Part shown: positions 58,869 through 64,000 of the stretch, one piece after another
Layout: each line of letters begins with the position of its first letter
How positions within the stretch are numbered: position 1 is the stretch's first letter
NCBI GenBank assembly: GCA_003415625.1
Contig: PYIU01000011.1
Location: 819,001-883,000, forward strand
From: Aquanectria penicillioides
Lineage: Eukaryota; Ascomycota; Sordariomycetes; Hypocreales; Nectriaceae
DNA length: 64,000 bases
Direction of reading: 5' to 3'
Made by a program: the position numbers and the translations under genes
Notes under the pieces: model-generated
What the model was told of the DNA's origin: nothing
The model's input: only the letters and a program-made list of their open reading frames with translations
The model's database searches: none

Positions 58869-59037
58869 GTCTAGGAAAGTTGCCGTACCTAGAGATGGAA
58901 CGCACCTTATCAATAATAAATGCTTCAACGTCTCATGTGCAGAATGAAGAGAATCTGGGCGTTTAAAATGATGGAGTTGGTTCGAGCACACAGCTGCATG
59001 ACATGAATAGCCTAGAAGATTTCTGAGAGATGCGACG

Positions 59038-59715
59038 CTACCGAGATCCCGCAGAACACGGGATGAACATATTGAGACGGCGGTTGAGCATACTACGCAG
59101 CATTGAATAGACTAGATTGAGAAATCGTCTGCTAACAACTCCGATTAACGTATTTGCAATCTCTTGGAGTTCGAGAAGATCAATCATTGTATCGACATAC
59201 TTCAATTTTTCCGCTCGTGGAATTTCTCGATCTTGTCGTAGAAGCGCAGAGAATTCAAGGACTTCCTGAACTGTTGAAAACGGGTTATGAACATTTAATC
59301 GCCCGTAATAGCCTGCCGAGCGTTGAAATGAGATTGGCAAAGACCGACCGTCAACTAAGATTGAACCATCTTCAGACATTAATCGCCATTTCAAAATGCC
59401 GAGGATTGTTATAGCGACAAAAATAATCCCCCATGCCCAAATAATACCAAGATTTCTCCAGATATGGGATTCTCTATAAGACAAAATGTGTATATAGTTA
59501 TCACCAAGAACGTACGGGATTGCGGACTTGCCACCAGGGCTAGGGACAGGGACACCAGCGCAGGCCTGACTTCTTCGCATTTTCAAACCCAGGACCATTT
59601 AGAACCTGGCCAGAGCCCATACAGGGTATTGTCTTGCCGTGGAATTCATTCGCAAGAAGAGCGTTAAATCGATAAGCCATAGGATTAATCCAATACCACC
59701 AAACAAACTAGGGGT
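59038..59715 (-). pseudogene. PDR-type ABC transporter fossil
   Basis: Reading from about 59715 leftwards, the end of the first membrane domain of a PDR/CDR transporter is recognisable ([17 protein letters not shown], then in another frame YVLGDNYIHILSYRESHIWRN). The text then passes within about 15 codons into the second nucleotide-binding domain, past its Walker A (ILVDGRSLP, FQRSAGY, EFSALLRQDREIPRAEKLKY). The linker and Walker A region that should lie between are missing. A frameshift and the stop at 59038 complete the ruin. An intact gene would be about 4.5 kb and would export drugs or toxic compounds; only about 0.7 kb remains. Confidence 0.75.
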
Positions 59716-60606
59716 ACATTTGAGGCTTGTGAATCATGTACCTCGAGTCGATACATATTACCTACACATCCCACTTAGCACTTTGATGCTGTAGATCATG
59801 ATCGTTTCTGACATTATTTGAAATCTGAAGATTATTACCTAGCTTCAGTATCAAGCAAGTCGGCGGCAGTCTTGACGAAGATTTCATATTATTGCACTGA
59901 GCTCCAAGGTAGTCAATGAGACTAACGGTTCAACTTAGGCTCTGGATTAAACTTTGGATGGTGTTCCGATTGTCACCCAATTAAAAGACGACATAGGATT
60001 GATCGAATTTGCCACTGTCAATCATTGAGTATAGTGCAAATATGGAGAAGGTTGCGTCAACCGTCTAGGGTAGGGGGGTAATCTGCAGAACAATACCACC
60101 TCAGCAAAAATTGGAGGTAACCCCCTTGCCGGAACAAGTGGTCCTTTTAGGTTCTATCCTTTCACCAAATCTTTGCGTCACGTTCACGTGGAATAATTCA
60201 TCATGAATGGAATGAAGGCGAGTGTGCTGAGCAAAGTGACAATCTTTTAGCTGGAGTACAAGGATGTTGAACAACTTTGAGTGGGGTACGCTAAACATTC
60301 TGAAGAATCATCATCCATGATCCAATACCGGGAATACCCTGCGTTTGAATTAGGGCCCGTGACACCTCAGAGTGGCGCAGCATGTTGGTTGGGTCTATGC
60401 AAGCAATCGATCCCATTCTAGGTAGTAACGGTTTCTAAATTAATTCTCCCGATGGCCTGAAGTCTAAGATTCCACTAGTCCCACATGGGATTGCAGCCAC
60501 CTGTCCCAGTGCGATGCATTTATAAATTAGTGCCTCCACCATCATATCATATTCGTTCTCTCCCTCCACACTTCAACTAGACGCTCGACTCCTCTACTCA
60601 TTCAAA
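59716..60606. other. intergenic spacer
   Basis: About 890 bases with no recognised gene; promoter of the next gene at its right end. Confidence 0.5.
60521..60528 (+). promoter_or_regulatory. TATA box
   Basis: TATAAATT 86 bases upstream of the ATG at 60607, followed by a pyrimidine-rich leader (TTCTCTCCCTCC). Confidence 0.55.
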
Positions 60607-61335
60607 ATGGAACAACCACGGCCAACAGTATCTACTTGGACAAGATTTCAAGTGCGGACCGGAGAGTCCATTGATAAATCTATTTTCAGTCCACTTGAAG
60701 TAGGTTTGCAGCGCAATCGCAGGATTCCTCACCCCTACCATCACCGGGCCTACTACGGCCCGATTGACGAGTCGCCTGGAGAATACATACTGGTGGTGGT
60801 TTGGCACTCGCTTGAGAAGTATGAGGAGTTTAAGCAGACACCACAGCACACAGAGCTGGTCGCCAATCTAGTGGCCATTTCCACAAAAGCACCCGACACA
60901 CAGATCATCGATTTTCAAGGAGCGTGGTTTTGGAAAGCAATAACTGGCCCGAGTACTGAAATCCGAACTGTGTATTTTCCCAGCCCCCTCTCGCCAGAAG
61001 TACGGGAGCAGATACTAGCAATGCGAGGCCTGGCCATGACATTGCCCTTGGTGCTCGGTAGCCGAATTTCCCCACTGATTCCAACGAGGACAACACCGTC
61101 CAAGGGTTGGATAGAAGGGGACCAGAGTTGGAATGGCAATAATGTATCTGCATGTGTATGGATTCATTACTGGCGTGACAAGGAGAGCGAGGAAAAGTAT
61201 AAAAAAACTGAAGTACGAGGACGCAATGGAAAATCTGATCCCGAACTAGCAATAGATGAGTTTGAACGCGAATTAAAAGCTCTTGGAGCTTTAGGATGGG
61301 AAGACTACCATATCAATTTAGAGAACGCCTCTTAG
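60607..61335 (+). CDS. dimeric alpha-beta barrel (ABM/stress-responsive type) protein
   Basis: Single exon, 242 residues, no signal peptide and no membrane segment. The segment at about residues 45-90 (YYGPIDESPGEYILVVVWHSLEKYEEFKQTPQH) has the strand-loop-helix pattern and the W-x-S-x-E-x-Y-x-x-F motif of ferredoxin-like dimeric alpha-beta barrel proteins. A second similar unit may lie at about 165-235 (VCVWIHYWRDKESEEKYKKTE), so the chain could be two fused barrels. Proteins of this fold include small monooxygenases, cyclases and stress proteins. No catalytic residue can be assigned here, and the role is unknown. Conserved neighbours do not help: it lies between a fossil transporter and a protease. 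Confidence 0.75.
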   Translation: MEQPRPTVSTWTRFQVRTGESIDKSIFSPLEVGLQRNRRIPHPYHHRAYYGPIDESPGEYILVVVWHSLEKYEEFKQTPQHTELVANLVAISTKAPDTQIIDFQGAWFWKAITGPSTEIRTVYFPSPLSPEVREQILAMRGLAMTLPLVLGSRISPLIPTRTTPSKGWIEGDQSWNGNNVSACVWIHYWRDKESEEKYKKTEVRGRNGKSDPELAIDEFERELKALGALGWEDYHINLENAS

Positions 61336-61537
61336 TTTATAGAGCAACACGAACGAGAAGAGTTATGGTAATGTGAAACCATTGAAAAAAAAAGAATTTG
61401 CATAAAACATGTATACAGCGAAGCTCATTATGGCTTGAATCAGTTTGATGAGTGATGCACTATCTTTGTTTCAGTTTCCGTTGATCTGTTGCGCACCCCC
61501 CATAAAACCGGAGTCCTATTCTATCCAATCCGAGTCA

Positions 61538-62822
61538 TCATGTCTTTTTAACAGACACCGAACTGGCAAAGGTATAATCCGTATTCTTCTGCCCAAGATA
61601 GTATGCCAGGGCAAAATATGCCCATGTTTCTGGGTTCTGTCTTGCCTGTTCCTTAGTCAGGTATCCCAAATCATTCGGTGTGGGATTTTGGACATTCGGT
61701 GCCTCCCAGGGGGGGTTTTCGGGGTCGCCAATAATGGTAGCAAGTGAATCTATACCATATATTGTTAGCCTTGTTCAACATGACGTAGGAGTGAATTGTC
61801 CGGTCCCTTACAAGAAAAGTCGTCAGAGTCAGCATTTCCCAAGGCGACGTGGAATAACTCATGGAACAATGTAAAAGACTGGGGCAGACGTGACTTGATG
61901 TTGATATTCTCAGCCGTCACCTTGGCAATTTGGTCGAGGGTTTCGGCTCCAGTGAGTCGAGACGCACATATCGTGGTGGTGATTGGGTCTGTCTGCTCAT
62001 CTGTAGCACCACCAGCATCCTCTTTACTGCAGTAATTGCCCGATTCATCAAGCATGTACTGTCTTAGGTCTGATGCATAGAATGGCACTAAAATTGTTTG
62101 TTAGTGAAGCCTCACAATCAAAATTGTAGTCGGTACATACCTCTGGAACCCTCAACACCCACTGGATTGGAACTTGCTGCGTCTGGATATTCTGCTGCGA
62201 TTGATCTTTTTGGCTTCGCTTCTTTTCCCGTCGCTGGGTCAATAACGGCGTCTGTCCATTGTTTCTCTTTGTATTTTTTTAATGTTAGTCGAACAAGTCT
62301 CAACCGAATTGATATTTAAGCGAGGGAGACGAACCCTTTACCCAACCGCTGTTGCAATACAGCCGTGGCTTGTTTGTAAACCCGGGCAATGTGTTACCCT
62401 GAACAGCTTGCAACTCGCCGATAATATCTATTTTGAAAAGTCAGCCACATTAGCGATGGAGCGTTAAAGAAGGTTTGCAAGGACTATATACTGTGAAGCT
62501 CAGCTGTGCTTTCTCCTGCTTTCAACTTAAAAAAGGTCAAGAGGTACTTCTGCGCATCCAGCTGTTCTGCAGCGGTAACAGCTGGCTGGCCATCCATAGA
62601 ATTACCATCCGCAGCCAGGATAGCTTGGAAAGCTGTGTCGGAGAGAACTTTTGACTCGTCCCACCAGGTGCTGTAGGCCCAACCTTTACATCCTCCTGCT
62701 GTCCTTCCGGCAGATGAGACATCAAAGAACGTATCAACCGACACACCAAACTGGCCAATTTCAGCTGCAAAGGCCTGCGAAAGGGCTCCGATAGCAATGG
62801 TATATCTAGTTAGCCAAGACAT
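61538..62822 (-). CDS. secreted zinc metallopeptidase (HExxH, zincin fold)
   Basis: Five exons, 62822-62492, 62427-62335, 62266-62141, 62087-61812 and 61749-61538, join in frame to 345 residues; all four introns are 53-68 bp GT-AG. Signal peptide MSWLTRYTIAIGALSQAFA. Conserved-looking pieces: FFDVSSAGRTAGGC, NKPRLYCNSGWV, LPQSFTLFHELFHVALGN with the zinc-binding H-E-L-F-H, and near the end WEAPNVQNP and ETWAYFALAYYLGQ. The H-E-x-x-H with downstream acidic residues is as in fungal secreted zincins distantly related to M35 (deuterolysin-type) proteases; the third zinc ligand cannot be pinned down by eye. A run of seven C (61709-61715 region) lies in the last exon and keeps frame. Likely an extracellular protein-degrading enzyme. 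Confidence 0.8.
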
Positions 62823-62843
62823 GGCCAAGCTAGGATTGGGTGG

Positions 62844-62888
62844 TGTTGTTGTGGTTGTTGTTGTTGTTGTTGTATTTGTTGTTGTTGA
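62844..62888 (+). repeat. TTG microsatellite (CAA on the gene strand)
   Basis: About 14 imperfect TTG/GTT units, 22-66 bases upstream of the metallopeptidase ATG, so in its 5' leader as a CAA-rich tract. Confidence 0.75.
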
Positions 62889-64000
62889 GTATTCTCAGCT
62901 GTAGCTAGCAACACGGCTCAAAGAAATAGGCAAGAAGAAAAATGAATAGATGACATGTAAATGCTCTAAGATTGTGCCTTACACATGTAGTATGCCCGCG
63001 AGAAGTTTCCGGGCATTCATCTGCGGGCGAGTTTCCTTTGGGCGATATTGACGTATGAATGTCAAGTACCATTCCATGTCTCTTTCACAAGAGGGCGGGC
63101 AACGAACCTATTTGGAAATAGATTACGAGACCAACAGTGACCAAGAAAGATTAAAGGGTCGGATGAAACATCAGGGCAGTGCATTGGAAATTACTAATGG
63201 ATCACAACGGTCAATGTGGCGAGGTGCGTCGAATTTGCTGCAGGAATACGAAGAACGTTAATTAACTTCGAGTGAGCTGTAGAACCAACATACCAATCAC
63301 ATACTGACGTTTCGATGTCCAAGCGCAATCCTATCGGCTGAAGGTGGGGTCTGTATTCAGCACTTGAAACTGGTTAACAACAACCAACACTCGACTAACA
63401 CTCACTCAATTTGCCTAATTTCACTCAGCCACAAGACTGCTGCGCCATTTACCACTCTATTTTGCGCTGTGGCTCGGTTTGGTTTCATTTACATGCGATA
63501 AGAGACTATTCTAGTGAATATAATGTGTTTGATGCTTGTCTTGATAAACACCTTCCCCATCAACATGCTCTGTTTCATCTCATTTGCCAACGTCATTTGC
63601 TCTCGATAATCATATGATGTTAGGAGATATTTTACATGTATAAAGGTTTCATCGTAATTATTGCCGATATTCCACAATTCGGCCTGGAATTTGGACGACC
63701 GTATTATTAGTTGGCTCTAGTGACATGCATGGTTCGCAAGGAGCAATTCACCGAATAGCTGCAGTCTGTTGGCCCCCAAAAGTCAAGTGTCGGGACCCAT
63801 ATTTGTTTCACAGATAGAAATGCCGCGTATGTTACAACCGCAAAATATGATTCGGATGTCCCCCATCGGGCCCTTTTGTTTATTGGGGCGCAGCATTATT
63901 TGAAGCTAGTATCAATTCCAGGATAGGTTCTTTTTAAATTTCTGACGTGCATGTTGGTACGCCGCTCGTATTTCGGCACCTGTGTAGATGCTCTGTTGGA
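62889..64000. other. right-end spacer
   Basis: About 1.1 kb to the end of the window. Only short frames (for example 63055-63261 and 63411-63617) without motifs. No gene supported. Confidence 0.5.

Noticed and set aside
56446..59037. Terminal inverted repeats of the Mutator-like element
   Set aside because: I could not find a convincing pair by eye, so no element boundary is claimed.

Overview
The window looks like nuclear DNA of a filamentous ascomycete (Pezizomycotina), most likely a Sordariomycete close to Hypocreales. Genes are split by many 50-80 bp introns with GTAAGT-like donors and CTAAC/CTGAC branch points. The families are typically fungal: Zn2Cys6 regulators, a HET-domain gene, a WSC/GPI wall protein, an RNase T1 type nuclease, GH3 and GH43 enzymes, an NRPS and a PDR-type ABC transporter relic. 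Several dead genes carry C-to-T/G-to-A style stop codons that resemble RIP. I have no species-level evidence.

Layout. 1-18 kb: a 5'-truncated C2H2 regulator, a Zn2Cys6 regulator with a GC-AG intron, a fungal-specific membrane protein, a TAP-like peptidase, an RNase T1 family enzyme, a WSC wall protein, a small serine hydrolase, a type-B carboxylesterase and a small secreted protein with a crystallin-like pattern. 19-26 kb: a GH3 beta-glucosidase with PA14 insert, head-to-head with a Zn2Cys6 regulator. 26-36 kb: a decayed stretch with a HET-domain pseudogene, a FAD monooxygenase broken by one base, a gutted enoyl-reductase-like gene, an intact amino-acid permease and a dead secreted-protein gene. 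36-40 kb: a GH43 exo-beta-1,3-galactanase-like enzyme with C-terminal CBM35-like domain and an APC permease. 40-57 kb: the most interesting part, a two-module NRPS (partial C-A-T-C-A-T-R), a MATE transporter, an aldo-keto reductase and a divergent pyrroline-5-carboxylate reductase paralogue. 57-64 kb: a frame-broken Mutator-like transposase, a fossil ABC transporter, a dimeric alpha-beta barrel protein and a five-exon secreted zinc metallopeptidase.

How the genes may work together. The NRPS ends in an NAD(P)H thioester reductase, so its dipeptide should leave as an aldehyde or alcohol. An amino-aldehyde can close to a cyclic imine. A P5CR-fold imine reductase and an aldo-keto reductase nearby, plus a MATE exporter, would form a coherent small pathway for a reduced dipeptide or pyrrolopyrazine-like product. 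The domain order recalls peramine synthetase but lacks the N-methyltransferase insert. This grouping is inference from position and chemistry. The other recurring theme is decay: at least five broken genes lie close to intact ones, which marks a fast-changing accessory region.

Exon coordinates in the entries come from hand-reading splice sites and frame continuity; no transcript data were available.
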